A stretch of 64,000 nt of DNA from contig NC_033621.1 in NCBI RefSeq assembly GCF_001540865.1, positions 2,761,439 through 2,825,438 on the forward strand, read 5' to 3'. Made by a program: the position numbers and the translations under genes. The DNA is from Ananas comosus (taxonomy: Eukaryota; Streptophyta; Magnoliopsida; Poales; Bromeliaceae). Shown here piece by piece: positions 45,611-56,484 of the stretch (position 1 is its first letter; every line of letters starts with the position of its first letter). The notes below the pieces were generated by a model. That model was not told the origin of the DNA. It worked only from the letters and a program-made list of their open reading frames with translations, and made no database searches.

Positions 45611-47473
45611 TTAATCCGACGCGCGCGCGCCGGCACACCTCGGTTGACGCAATAGCTCTATCAACGCCTCCGCCTGTTTCAAAAAAATTTCAATTTAAAT
45701 TTCTGATTTTTTTAATTTGAAAGCACAGAATTTAAAATTATTTTGTGAAAATTATACAGTTTTATGTTTTGTAAGAATAAAAAATATTTTATCGATTGCA
45801 GCCACTATTTTACAGCATCAGATTTTTTTTTTTAAAAAAAAAAAACAACTTTCGATCTTATAAAATATGAAAGCTCAAACTTCAGATTTTATAAAACCAT
45901 TTTTAAACTAGACCTTAATTAAGTTAAAATTTTCGTAAACTTCAATAACTTTATTAGGTATTACTAACTAACTATCCACTGATTTAATTTTATTAGTAAA
46001 AAGAAAAAAAAATAAAGTTACAAAAGTTTGGATTAATTTTCCAAAATTTGATAGAAATTTTAATTTATTTGCCCAAAAAAAAAAAACCCCATTCTTTTCT
46101 TAATAAAAGGAAAATTCAAAGTTAATGCCTCGGTTGGCATCAAATTCATTAAAATAAAAAAGTGCAGGAGCTGACAATGAATTTTACTTACGGTTCTTTC
46201 ATCGAAAATACGTATCTGTCAATACAAAAATAAAAATTTCAAAATAATATAAGAGGAAAAGTATTTTTATCAGTATATTAAATTATATAAAACTATTATT
46301 TTAAAAAAAAAATTAAAAAAAAAAACATAACAGCAGGTCTAAGAGGGTGGTTCGAAATGGTCTGCAATTAGGTAGGACCAATTTAAATTATAAATTGTAA
46401 ATTTTAAAATTTTAAAATTTTAAAAATTGAAATTGGGATGAGTGCGAAGAAGAGTGAGCTAGAGTAGGTACCTTGATTTTGAGCTTGGGCTTGGCGGCGG
46501 GGGATTGGGAGAGGGCGACGAGCGGGGGGATGGCGCCCTCGCGGGCGACCATGACGCGGTGGGCGGCGCAGTGCTCGCAGATCTGGAGGAGGGCGAGGGT
46601 GGCGATCTCCTTCTGCCGGGGGGTGCCGGCCTCCACCATCTCCACCAGCACGGGGATGCCGCCATCCTCCACCGCCGCCGCCCGCCCCTCCGCCGACGCC
46701 GCCAGCGCGTTCAGCACGTACGCCGCCTTGTCCACCATCCCCGACTCCGGCTCCGCCATCAGGTCCAGCAGCGGCCGCACCGCCCCGGCCTCCACCGCCC
46801 GCGCCCGGTTCTCCCGCGCGCCCCCGCCGCCGCCGCAGCAGAGCGCGAACAGCGCCGCCGCCGCGTCCTTCTTCCCGCGCGCGGACCCGGCCTCGAGGAG
46901 CGCCACCAGCAGCGGGATCGCGCCGGCGCGGCCGATCGCGGCGGAGAGGCCGTCGAGCTGGGCCAGGCGGAGGAGGGCGAACGCGGCGTTCTCCCGCGCG
47001 GCCGGGGTCCCGGTCTTGAGCGCGCGCACGAGGGGCCGGATCGCTCCGGCCTCGGCGATCGCGGCCTTGTTCTCGTCGCAGAGGGAGAGGTTGAGGAGCG
47101 CGGTCACCCCGTGCTCCTGGAGCTGCGGGTCCGCGTGGGCGAGGAGCGCCACCAGGGGCCGCACCGCCCCGGCGCCCGCGATGCGGAGCCGGTTCTCCGT
47201 GTTGTGCTTCGCCAGGAGCCGGAGCTCCATGGCCGCGCGCCGGAGGGACTCCACGGGCGCCGAGCCCGACTCGAGCTCGGCGACGAGGCCGCGGATCACC
47301 TCGTCCGAGGACTCGGCGGCGCAGGACAGGAGCAGCCGCTGGAACGCGGCTCCTCCCCCTCCTCCTCCTCCGCCGGCGGCCGCGGCGGCGGGGGACGGGG
47401 GGAACTCGCCGGAGCGGTCGCTGCTGCAGTCGCTGAAGGCGCCGGAGGAGTCCTTAGGGCTCTCGGGATCCAT
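45611..47473 (-). CDS. Armadillo-repeat protein (PUB-type ARM domain without U-box)
   Basis: Exon 1 runs 47473-46472 (334 codons) and exon 2 runs 45673-45611 (20 codons plus stop), giving 354 aa. Exon 1 ends ATCAAG/GTACCT and exon 2 begins after GAAACAG; the junction is phase 0 and restores the C-terminal motif AEALIELLRQPR typical of this family. Residues 1-30 are acidic/Ser-rich (MDPESPKDSSG) and a Gly/Ala run follows. From about residue 48 to 320 there are some six ARM repeats with GAVRPLVALL, GVTALLNLSL, ENKAAIAEAGAIRPLV and AAYVLNALA blocks. These are alpha-solenoid binding surfaces like the C-terminal half of plant U-box E3 ligases, but no U-box is present. Related ARM-only proteins are cytosolic or nuclear adaptors; the partner here is unknown. 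Coding GC is very high. The 5' leader carries a long CT tract (sense strand). If translation ran through the intron, a spurious 19-residue tail would be added. Confidence 0.9.
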
Positions 47474-47487
47474 GCGATCGAGGGGGG

Positions 47488-47490
<3 letters not shown>

Positions 47491-47525
<35 letters not shown>
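47491..47525 (-). repeat. CT microsatellite in the 5' leader of the ARM gene
   Basis: A (GA)n tract on the plus strand, so (CT)n in the sense direction, ends 18 bp upstream of the ARM ATG. CT/GA tracts are common in plant 5' UTRs and bind BPC/GAGA factors. Regulatory use here is inference. Confidence 0.6.
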
Positions 47526-47528
<3 letters not shown>

Positions 47529-48990
47529 CGGAGAGGATGAGGGGGGGGGGGGCCCGGCAGGGGGGCCGTAATCGATGCTTCGCTTTTTAACCAAGGAGAG
47601 GGAGGGAGGGGAGAGGGAGGGGAGGGATTGGAAGCAGAGGTGGGGGAGGTTTGGGATGGGGCAATCGGGCGGGTGGATGGGTGCCACGTGGGAGGGCTGG
47701 CGGAGCGTACGGCATCTGAGTGTCTGGACGTGAGGGGGGGAGACCGACGCGTCAGGAGACTCAGGACTCAGCACGCTGGGACTGGGGGTGGTTTCCGCGG
47801 CCGAGGGCAAGGGATAGCCCCCGCATGCAGTGGCTTCGGAATTCGGTTTGGTGCTAACGGGTCGGATCTGAGAATAGTTTTCTTAGGCTCCATTCCCATA
47901 TCAAAATATAGTCTGAATTTCTTCTTTCTTTTTTGTTATTATATCTTTGACCCGAACCTGATAGTACGTGTGGCAAAATTTGATCTGATTTGGGTCGATT
48001 TTTGGTTATCCGCATCGAAAGCTAGATCGGAGGGTTTGGGTCGTAGTTAAGGTCTAGTTTTGACATTATGTTTTTAAGAATTTATACTTAGAGAAGCTCA
48101 AAAAGTAGCGCAGTTGTCTAAAAATTTAATAGTGGGTATTCAAAATTTTCAGTTCAAAATTTTCTTACTCATTTTAGAATAATGAACTAAGCACACAGTA
48201 AAAAAAATTTGAAAAAAAAAATAAAAATGTTTAAAAATATCTGATGGCAACTGAGAACTACTAGCTGAGCATGTAATCAAAACATGAAATCATATATTTC
48301 TAAAAGTCTAATATCAAATTTAAAGGATCGATACTCATAGGTAGAAAGGATGAAATTGTTAAAGGATTCAAATCCAACTTAAAAACTTAAATCGATAGGC
48401 GTAAATTTTTCTCACACTACATAGAAGTTAAGATTCTAATTTTGTATTCAATAAAACACGAACATTCTTAACACACTTTTTTACGCACATCTTATATATT
48501 CGGACGTGATATATGCATGCAACATTGTCATATGATAAACAAATCAGAAGAACTAGACTAAACCTCGGTAGCTTCAAAACCTGAGCTGCAATAAAAATGT
48601 AAACCAAGCTCTGTATCATTTTAAAGAGATTGGAAACAATCTAATCATTTTTTCGACATGACCTATCGTACCAGATTGAAATGAAAAGTGCTTCGATTCA
48701 ATCCAATGCCGCCGCTATTTTGTACTCTCAACTCTGTTCGAGAATTTAGAACGAACCATGAAGTCAAATATATGCACTAGAATATGGTACATATGTAAAG
48801 AGTAGATGGAGTACTAATTCAATTTACATGTTAATTTTCGTGCAGGACATATGTCATGGTGCAAAGAACAAGTCACTTCATGAACATAATAATCGAAACA
48901 AAATTTTAATATTAGCAATGATAAACCAAGACGCGGAATATCATCCACATAAGTTACGCGGAAGAGAGAAAAAAAGGACACATTCCGAAA
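47526..48990. other. Upstream region of the ARM gene
   Basis: GC-rich to about 47870, including a CCACGTGGGA G-box at about 47682, then AT-rich. No second gene is supported on the plus strand despite a GC-rich open frame. Confidence 0.45.
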
Positions 48991-49010
48991 ACCAACCTAT
49001 CGACTCAGTA

Positions 49011-49170
49011 CCGACTGTCTCTAGTGCAAGTCGCAAAAGACTTGATGATTGATACTCAAGATCTCGAGTTCGAATTCTAGTTGATTCACATTTTCAGCTA
49101 AGCTTATTTATAAATAAATAAAATAAACGAAGCGGATAACATACTATCTATCTCTCTAAAAAAAAACACT
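49011..49170 (+). mobile_element. tRNA-derived SINE, copy 3
   Basis: Diverged copy flanked by 13-bp repeats with two mismatches (48998-49010 and 49171-49183). The B box GAGTTCGAATTCTAG and the tail GAAGCGGATAACATACTATC are recognisable, followed by TCTCTC and an A-run. Confidence 0.85.
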
Positions 49171-49300
49171 TATTGACTTAGTACTTTATGCTGAAGAGTA
49201 GCGGTAATATATGATCGGAGGGTCGAAGTAGTAACAATCGTTGCTGCGCTAGTTTAGTTCAGTGGTTGTTTTTCAATTCACAATGTAAATCGGGTGGAAG

Positions 49301-49840
49301 CAGGGATGTCAATGAGTCGAACACAAGCTCGGGTCGGCTTGTGAACGTGAGCTGGCTCGTTAAAATATCGAGTTGAAAAATTTAGCTTGGCTTTGGTTCG
49401 TTTATTAACGAGTTGAATACGAGTTGGCTTATAATTAATAATTTAAAATGATTAGAAAGAATATAGATAGGAAATAACTTTATAAGATTTTATCTGTTAT
49501 ATTTTGATCTAATGATTGAAATTTTACATATGAATAAACTATTTTATAATTGAGTTGGATTTTATATTTAAGTTAGACTAAAAATCAAATAATAAAAATT
49601 TATATTATATACATATATAATTATTTATTTATATATATAAATATAAAATATATATATTCGAGCTGTTATTAAGCCGAACACGAACGAGTTGACCTCAACT
49701 AGTGTTCGGCTAGTTTATTAAACGAACTGAAAATTTCAATTCGTGCTCGGCTCGTTTGCTAAACAAATAATTCGATCTCGAACTCATTTCGAGCCGAATA
49801 CGAGCCGACTCGCGAACATCGAGCTGGATTGCCACCCCTC
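49301..49840 (+). mobile_element. hAT-type MITE (540 bp), copy 1
   Basis: Ends CAGGGATGTCAATGAG and GGATTGCCACCCCTC. Flanked by 8-bp repeats with one mismatch (GGTGGAAG at 49293-49300, AGTGGAAG at 49841-49848). The interior is rich in alternating GAGCTGGCTCG / GTTCGGCTCG motifs with an AT-rich middle. No transposase. Confidence 0.8.
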
Positions 49841-50117
49841 AGTGGAAGTACGATCGTCGATTGCGCGTTCCCAGAAAATGAGCTTTTCTTGTCTGACGTT
49901 GGAAACTATTTGGATTGTTCTATATATGTTACTAATACAGTTGTATGAAAAAAAGAAAAATGAACAACAACAAAAAGTACAATAAATAAAGATCCAAAAT
50001 TGTGCATTTAGACAATGGCTATGTTCCTGAGATGATTGAGAGAGATGTATTTTATTATATAAAGAAATAAAAAAGTACAACTTTAAATCTCTATTATGTA
50101 TCCCATCATTCTCTTAT

Positions 50118-52609
50118 GGCCAATTTGCATAAAAAATTCACTTATTTTGAGCTTTTGCAAAATCGGGCCATCTTTTTTGGCTTTTGCAGATTCGATCCGC
50201 TTTTTCAGCAAACTGATCAAAATACCCTTATACCTTTTTCTCTTTCCTCTTTCTCTCTCCTCTTTTTTTTCTCTCGTTCTTTTTTCTTTTTCTTCCCAGA
50301 GAGCGGCGAAGACGGAGCGGAGGTGCCCTTATACCTTTTTCTTTTCTTTTTTTTCTCTCGTTCTTTTTTTTCTTTCTCTTCCCAAAGAGCGGCGAAGATA
50401 GAGCGGCGTCGCCGCCGGCGCCCCCACCTTCCTCGCCTCCGATCTCCCTAAGGCCGGGCTGTGACTTTTTTTTTTTGCATTTTTCTTTTCTTTTCTTCTC
50501 TGACTCTCCTCCACAGTTTCCGACGACGGCGCCTCTCTCGCTCTTCCCTGCCCTTCCCGTCTCTCCTTCTCCCTCCTTCTCTGCTGCCTTCCGACGACGA
50601 TTTCAATCTTCTGCCGACACCGACGCCGGAAACACGTTGGAATCATGCGCGTGCAGTCCTTCGGCGGTGCGGGTTCTTTTAGCGGCGTCGTCACCCGATC
50701 ACCGTGGCTTATTGACAGAGAGGGTGACATAAAAAAAAAACAGAAAAAAATAAAGTAAAAACATTATATAAAGAAAAGGATGAATTGAAATTGTATCAGG
50801 TTTAAATGACAAAAAAATTACAAGTTCACATTAAGATGGAATGAGCTTTAAAATTAAAAAATTCATCTTTTTTAAATTGAAAATTATCACTTTGAAGGAT
50901 ATTTTACACTGTTTCTCTTGCTTATTGCATTCTTTCAGAAATAAACTGCCCAATAAAGATAAAAAATTACACTTCTTTAAATGAAAAGTTGCACTGTTTT
51001 TTATCTTGTTGCACCTTTCTCTCTTTGTGCATCATTTCTTCCTCTTGTTACACGTGTTTTTTATCTTACGACTGACTCATTTAAGAGATATTATACGGCT
51101 TCTCCATCTTGTGCGATGTTTCTCCTCTTGTTGCACTGTTTCTCCTCTTAAGAGAAGAACAGTGACGAAGAGGAGAGAACAGGTGGCTAAAAGAGGGAAG
51201 CAGTAAATATTATTAAAGGAATGTGTAGTTTAAAATTAAAAACAGCGGTGTATGAACGAATAGAAAAAATGGGCAACAAGCAAAAAAAAGACATTGACCA
51301 TTTATCTTAAACTGCAACCATTTAAGAGATATTTTATACTAAGTTCTCCTTCTTGTTGCTCTTTTTAAAGATGAGACAGAATGCAAAGAGGAGAAGCAAT
51401 ATAAATTTATCTGTGTAAAGATGTGGTTGTGTAATTAAAAAACAGATCGGCTCGTAACAAAGAGCTAAAAATGAGTCAAACAAGAAAAAATAAACTGTAC
51501 CATTTATCTTAAATGCACTCATTTTTAAGACATATTTTTACCTGCTTCTCCTCTTTGGTTGCACTGTTTTCCGTCTTGTTAAAGAGTGCGAAACAGTGCA
51601 ACAAGAGGGAGAAAGCAGTATAAAATTATCTCTTAAAGATGTTTGTAGTTTAAAATTAAAAACAGTGTCACAAGTGAGAAATAGAAATGGTTGCAACAAG
51701 AAAAAAAACTGCACGCATTATTTTAAAATCTGCATCCCCATTTAAGGAATTGATACTCTTCTCTCTTGTTGCACGTTTCTCCTTTGTTGCACGTTCTCCT
51801 CTTTAAAGAGCGAGAACAGATGCAACAAGAGGCAAACAGTGCAACAAGAGGAGAAGCATTATTAGATATCTGTTTAAAGATGTGCATCTTAAATAAGAAA
51901 AACAGTCCGAGCGGGGGGTTCCGCGCCGGCAGATGCCGCAGTCCCGATGCTGGGGGCGACGGGAGCGTCGGCTGGGCTGTCCGCCGGCGGACGCGGCGTT
52001 CACGTCGGCTGGGCAGAAGCAGAGCGCTGATCGTCGATGGCTCTTCTGCACTCGGGAGGCAGGGAGGGGCAGCGGGCCGAGACGGAGAAGAACACCGCTG
52101 GCGCTTGTGGGGTTAGCCGGGCCGCCGGTTGCTCTTCGGCCTCCCTCTGCGCGCTGTCGCATTGGCCTCCCCTTACTTCTTCTTCGCCGTTTTTGTACCT
52201 TCTATTCCGCAATCACAGCTCCGACCCGGTTTCGCCGCCGCGCCGGGCCGCACGCGCAGGGGCGCGGGGATCGGGCTGGGAGTCCACGGCGCGCGGAGAG
52301 AGGAGGAGGGCAGTCGCGGGCGGTGGAGAGGAGCGTGAGGAGCTGGGGCGACGGTGTAAGAGTATTCGTGAGAGTAGGCTGAAGACGACTAGTGAGACGA
52401 GAAAGGCGAAATCGCCTGTTTTTTTTCCGGCGGTAGAAAAAAAAAAAAAGAACGACAGAAACGAAGAGGAGGGAGAAAGAGGAAAGAGAAAAAGTAATAA
52501 GGGTATTTTGATCAGTTTGCTGAAAAAGCGGACCGAATCTGCAAAAACGAAAAAGGTGACCCGGTTTTGCAAAAGCCCAAAATAAGTGCATTTTTTATGC
52601 AAAAAGGCC
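50118..52609 (+). mobile_element. Pack-MULE-like nonautonomous Mutator element (2492 bp)
   Basis: Perfect 9-bp duplication TTCTCTTAT (50109-50117 and 52610-52618). Inverted termini of at least 110 bp at roughly 90% identity start GGCCAATTTGCATAAAAAA on the left and GGCCTTTTTGCATAAAAAA on the complementary right end. Inside are two GC-rich gene-like blocks (about 50290-50730 and 51905-52350), an internal duplication of about 105 bp near 50220-50430, and a central minisatellite (about 50880-51900). No transposase seen. The near-intact arms suggest fairly recent movement. Confidence 0.88.
50880..51900 (+). repeat. Minisatellite of foldback units inside the MULE
   Basis: About four units of 215-240 bp. 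Each pairs a TTGTTGCACTGTTTCTCCTC-like arm with its inverted copy (GAGGAGAA, CAGTGCAACAAGAGG) and has a linker like AGATGTGTAGTTTAAAATTA. Unit borders recur near 51080, 51318, 51531 and 51730. Confidence 0.7.
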
Positions 52610-52960
52610 TTCTCTTATTCCGAAAGAAAAAAAAAAAAAAAACCAGTGAAAATCACTTAATAATACTTTTCTAAACTTCAATTAGAAAAGACAAAGTTTA
52701 GGATATAATTTTCAACGAAAATTTTTTTTTATGCCGTTGCTTTGAAAAAAATAACCCACTCATTTATACGCCGCTCATCAATTAAATTATGTAGAAAATA
52801 CAAATGTAGGTGAGCTCTAATTTTTGTCCTCTAGATTTATATTCATCATGAATTAGAAGCACTCAGGAAGCAAGGTCAAACCCTAGACCAGACCCTGAAT
52901 TTGCTATGATTCCAATAAATATATAAAAGGTGATTAGAATGTTGAAGAAGCCAAAATTAG

Positions 52961-52964
<4 letters not shown>

Positions 52965-53030
<66 letters not shown>
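52965..53030. repeat. (TA)n microsatellite before a truncated MITE and gap
   Basis: About 66 bp of TA repeat followed by the GTAGGTCTTGTGTGTTATTA terminus of the 1148-1674 MITE subfamily and then the N gap. Confidence 0.85.
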
Positions 53031-53033
<3 letters not shown>

Positions 53034-53066
53034 GGTCTTGTGTGTTATTAGGAGCACGGAGGCTTC

Positions 53067-53091
53067 NNNNNNNNNNNNNNNNNNNNNNNNN
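53067..53091. other. Assembly gap (25 N)
   Basis: Twenty-five Ns. Sequence on the left is the GGAGCACGGAGG terminus of one MITE subfamily; sequence on the right is the core of another subfamily. Single Ns also occur at 53738, 59924 and 62365, mostly in homopolymers. Confidence 0.95.
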
Positions 53092-53555
53092 TTCCGAATC
53101 GACGATCCACTCCGTTAAATATGATCTAGAGTATTTGAAACTTCTAGAAAATAAATTTCGTAATTTTTCGAAATCATAATAAAGTCCATCGAGCGGGGTC
53201 AAAATCGAACGACGTCCTAAAAATGGATGATCGGATTCTTCAATTTAAGATCAGAGTTATTAATCTTTATCTAGGCAGTGAATAGAATTTTCAATAAAAA
53301 ATTCAACCTATTCTGATTCTTTTCCACCGTTAAACTAGCAAGTATCCCATACCGGCCGTTAAAAATTGTCAATTTTGTGAGCTTTTGATCGTAAGGTAAA
53401 TGATGTCGAAAAATTATGAAATTTGATTTCTAGAAATTTTAAATGCTCTAGATAACGTTTAACAGTGTGGATCGTCGCTTCGGAAGCTTTGTCATCGAAA
53501 ACAACTTATGAGTACGAGAGCGATCGTACTCATAAGAGTATAGTAGCCAGACTCT
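53092..53555 (+). mobile_element. Foldback MITE, long-core family, left end lost in assembly gap
   Basis: Core starting TTCCGAATCGACGATCCACT and ending GTACTCATAAGAGTATAGTA is closest to the 2540-3073 copy. The left terminus falls in the 25-N gap. Confidence 0.7.
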
Positions 53556-53570
53556 ATATATATATATATA

Positions 53571-53737
53571 GGGAAAACTTTAAAAAATCCCCCTGTGGTT
53601 TCGTAGTTTCTCACTTTGCCCCCCTTGTGGTTTAAAATGTATCAATCTGCTCCCCTGTGGTTTCTTTTTTCTTTTTTTCTTATCAATTTCATTATTTTTT
53701 TTTTCTTAAATCAGTGATAAAGTTAAAATTAAAGAGT
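53571..53737 (+). mobile_element. Left half of a GTGGTTTC-type TIR element
   Basis: Starts AAAACTTTAAAAAATCCCCC then CTGTGGTTTCGTAG and TTGTGGTTTAAAATGTATCA, as in the 60801-61371 element. It stops at the single N (53738). Confidence 0.5.
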
Positions 53738-54452
53738 NTTTTTTTGAGAGAAAAAACTTAATTCTATTAGATTTGAGCTGATCACTAGTCTATATATAAA
53801 AATTCAATCCTAATTTGAGGGATCTAAATCAACTTATTAGTGTATCAATTAATTTATTTGAATTGTGGATGAAATTATACAAGCAGTCCCTAAGGACTCG
53901 TACCTCATAAAAGCTAACAGAAATGTCACTGTAAATTATTATAATTCCCCTTATTATTGTTATTATTATTCAAAAATTTTGCTTTGAATAATCATATAAT
54001 TGTTCCCAAAAACACACTTGTAACTTATAACTTATATACATAGCTTTGAAAAGTGGCATAAGTCAAACTTTTGAGGATGGTTAAGACATTTCAAACCTTC
54101 CTATAATTAGCTGGGAAAAAAAAAGAGTCTATTTATATTATTTTATGAACTTTTCATTGTTTGAAAATTCCACCCACATCATACATAAGGGCCAAAAACT
54201 TGACCTGAGAAAGCTACACAAGTTTACAGCAATATAATAAATTTTCAAAATTGTTTTAAAAAAAAGTTGCAAGTATATATTATTATTATTATTATTTTGA
54301 GAGCAAGAAAAATAAGTAACGGCTTCGTTTATATTATTACTATTATTATTATTATATTACCATTTAACCAATGGTTAACCCGTTCAACCAGTAACTTCTG
54401 TATAACATTATAAATTATTAATTATTTAGTTAATGTATATATCTAAATAATA

Positions 54453-54679
54453 AGGTTTTGTTTGGAATTACGAAAAAATTGCGCTACGTGCAGTGGAAAA
54501 TTATATTGAAAAAATACCCTGTTTATTTCCGTACGTAATATTGCGTTCCGCATATCGCGATGAGTCGGATATATTTTCTGCGGTCCCATCAGATAATACA
54601 GAAGCATATCCTATATGTTTTTTTCTCAACTCTATTTTATCTAATAGCGTTAGATAGGTCTGAATACCAAACTAAGCCT
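54453..54679 (+). mobile_element. hAT-like MITE, AGGCTTNGTTTGG type (227 bp)
   Basis: Ends AGGTTTTGTTTGG and CCAAACTAAGCCT. Flanked by the perfect 8-bp repeat AAATAATA (54445-54452 and 54680-54687). It contains GGTCCCATCAGA and TTATCTAATAGCGTTAGATA blocks shared with the copy at 35538-35727. Confidence 0.75.
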
Positions 54680-55112
54680 AAATAATAAATCTTAGTTGAT
54701 TATAAAATAAATCCCAAAGTTTAGGCCGTTGGATAAAAAATCAACAATATGTTAACAAAATTAATCGATTCAGTAAAAACTATAATAGTTTAATAGTTTA
54801 TTAGTTTATTATTAAAATGACTGTTTTTACGGTCCAACTAATCTAACCAGCTAGGTGGAACCAATTTTTAAAATACTGAATATAATTAATAAAAGAATAT
54901 TTAAAATTAGTCTTAATACATCACGAAAAGATAAATTTGTCGATTTTACACGAGAATTTTGAACCAACGTTGACCGTGGAACGCTGTTCTTCTTCTAAGC
55001 TCAACCGCATCCACTTTGACGTTGACCAACACTCGTTGACCGCCCCTCGAAGACCCAACAATGGCTGCTGCGGTTGAATTGAAAAAAGAAAAAAAAAAAA
55101 TCGCGAGTTAGA

Positions 55113-55255
55113 TAGGGGTGGCAATCTAGCTCGAGCCAGCTCGTATCCGGCTCGAAATAAATCGTTCGTTTAATAAACAGGCCGAACATAGACTGAATTT
55201 TCATCTCATTTAATAATCGAGTCGAACGTGCTCATGTTCGACACGATAACATCTC

Positions 55256-55299
<44 letters not shown>

Positions 55300-56484
55300 C
55301 TAGGCTACTATACTATCTATTAGTAACCAGGAGCTCCGGTAACTATAGTAATGTTTCGATCTTCGGGCGTTCAAATCAACGAATCCATATCGTTAAAACT
55401 GATCTACGGTATTTAAAGTTTTTAGAAATAAATCTTATATTTTTTCGACATAGTTTACTTTATGATCAAACCATTTTAAAATTGTCAATTTCAATGGCTA
55501 TTATGACGAGTTTGGAGTTTAACGTGTAGAAGAATCTAAATTTCTTTAAATTTGATAGAAAATACTTTAAACTATATAGATTAAGGTTAACATTCTTGAT
55601 CTTGAATTTAAAAGTCCTATGCTCAAATTTTAAAGAGATTCAATTTCCACCGTCCATTTTGACATAATTTATTTACTAAGTAAACGATATCGAAAAAAAC
55701 TAAAATTTATTCCTAAGAACTTCATGTACCCTAGATCATATTTAACGTGTGGATCATTGATTTGAACACCCTAAGATCGAAAACAACACTATAGTACCGG
55801 AGCTCCGGTACTATAGATAGTATAGTAGCCTAATTTATATATATATATATATATATAATATATATAAAAAGTAAGTTTTCAGTTTAACCTAAATATAAAA
55901 TCTAATTCAATTATAAAAATATCATTTATATGTAAATTTTTAAATATTAAATTAAAACCAAATAGGTAAGATCTTATAAATATATTTTTGCTATACGTAT
56001 TTTTTATAATTCTTTTAACTTGATATTCATGAACCAGTTTGTATTTGGCTCGTTAATAAATGAGCCGAACACGGACACAGACTGAATTTTCAGCTCATTT
56101 AATAATCGAGTCGAACGCGCTCTTGTTCGACACGATAACATCTCGAATATATATTTTTTATATTTATATATATATAAATAAATAATTAGTTCCCAGTTTA
56201 ACCTAAATATAAAATCTAATTCAATTATAAAAATATCATTTGTATGTAAATTTTTAAATATTAAATTAAAATCAAATAGGTAAGATCTTATAAATATATT
56301 TTTGCTATACGTATTTTTTATAATTCTTTTAACTTATTATTCATGAGCCGGTTTGTATTTGGCTCGTTAATAAATGAGCCGAACACGAGTTAAAATTTTG
56401 GCTCGATACTTAACAAGCCAGCATGTGTTCGACTCGTTTATGAAACAAGCCAAACACAAGCCCTCCGACCCGCTGATACCCCTA
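55113..56484 (+). mobile_element. Composite hAT-type element with nested MITE and internal duplication
   Basis: Ends TAGGGGTGGCAATC and GATACCCCTA match the hAT-type MITEs, but flanking 8-mers agree only partly. A (TA)n-flanked foldback MITE (about 55303-55835) is inserted. A 314-bp tandem duplication follows: the stretch from 55881 recurs from 56195, and the TCATTTAATAATCGAGTCGAACG block at about 55205 recurs at about 56097. Confidence 0.65.
55303..55835 (+). mobile_element. Foldback MITE, long-core family, CCGGAGCTCCGG terminus, nested
   Basis: Inserted inside the composite hAT-type element between (TA)n tracts. Ends GGCTACTATACTATCTATTA and complement of GGCTACTATACTATCTATAG. A perfect 28-bp palindrome at 55789-55816 is centred on GTACCGGAGCTCCGGTAC, and a partial one (GGAGCTCC) is near the left. 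Confidence 0.75.

Noticed and set aside
46473..47590. Long plus-strand open frames of 339 and 361 codons
   Set aside because: Antisense to the ARM-repeat exon, whose high GC content suppresses stops on the other strand.
51766..52585. Overlapping GC-rich frames on both strands
   Set aside because: They lie inside the MULE, run into its terminal repeat, and show no recognisable domain; treated as captured fragments, not genes.
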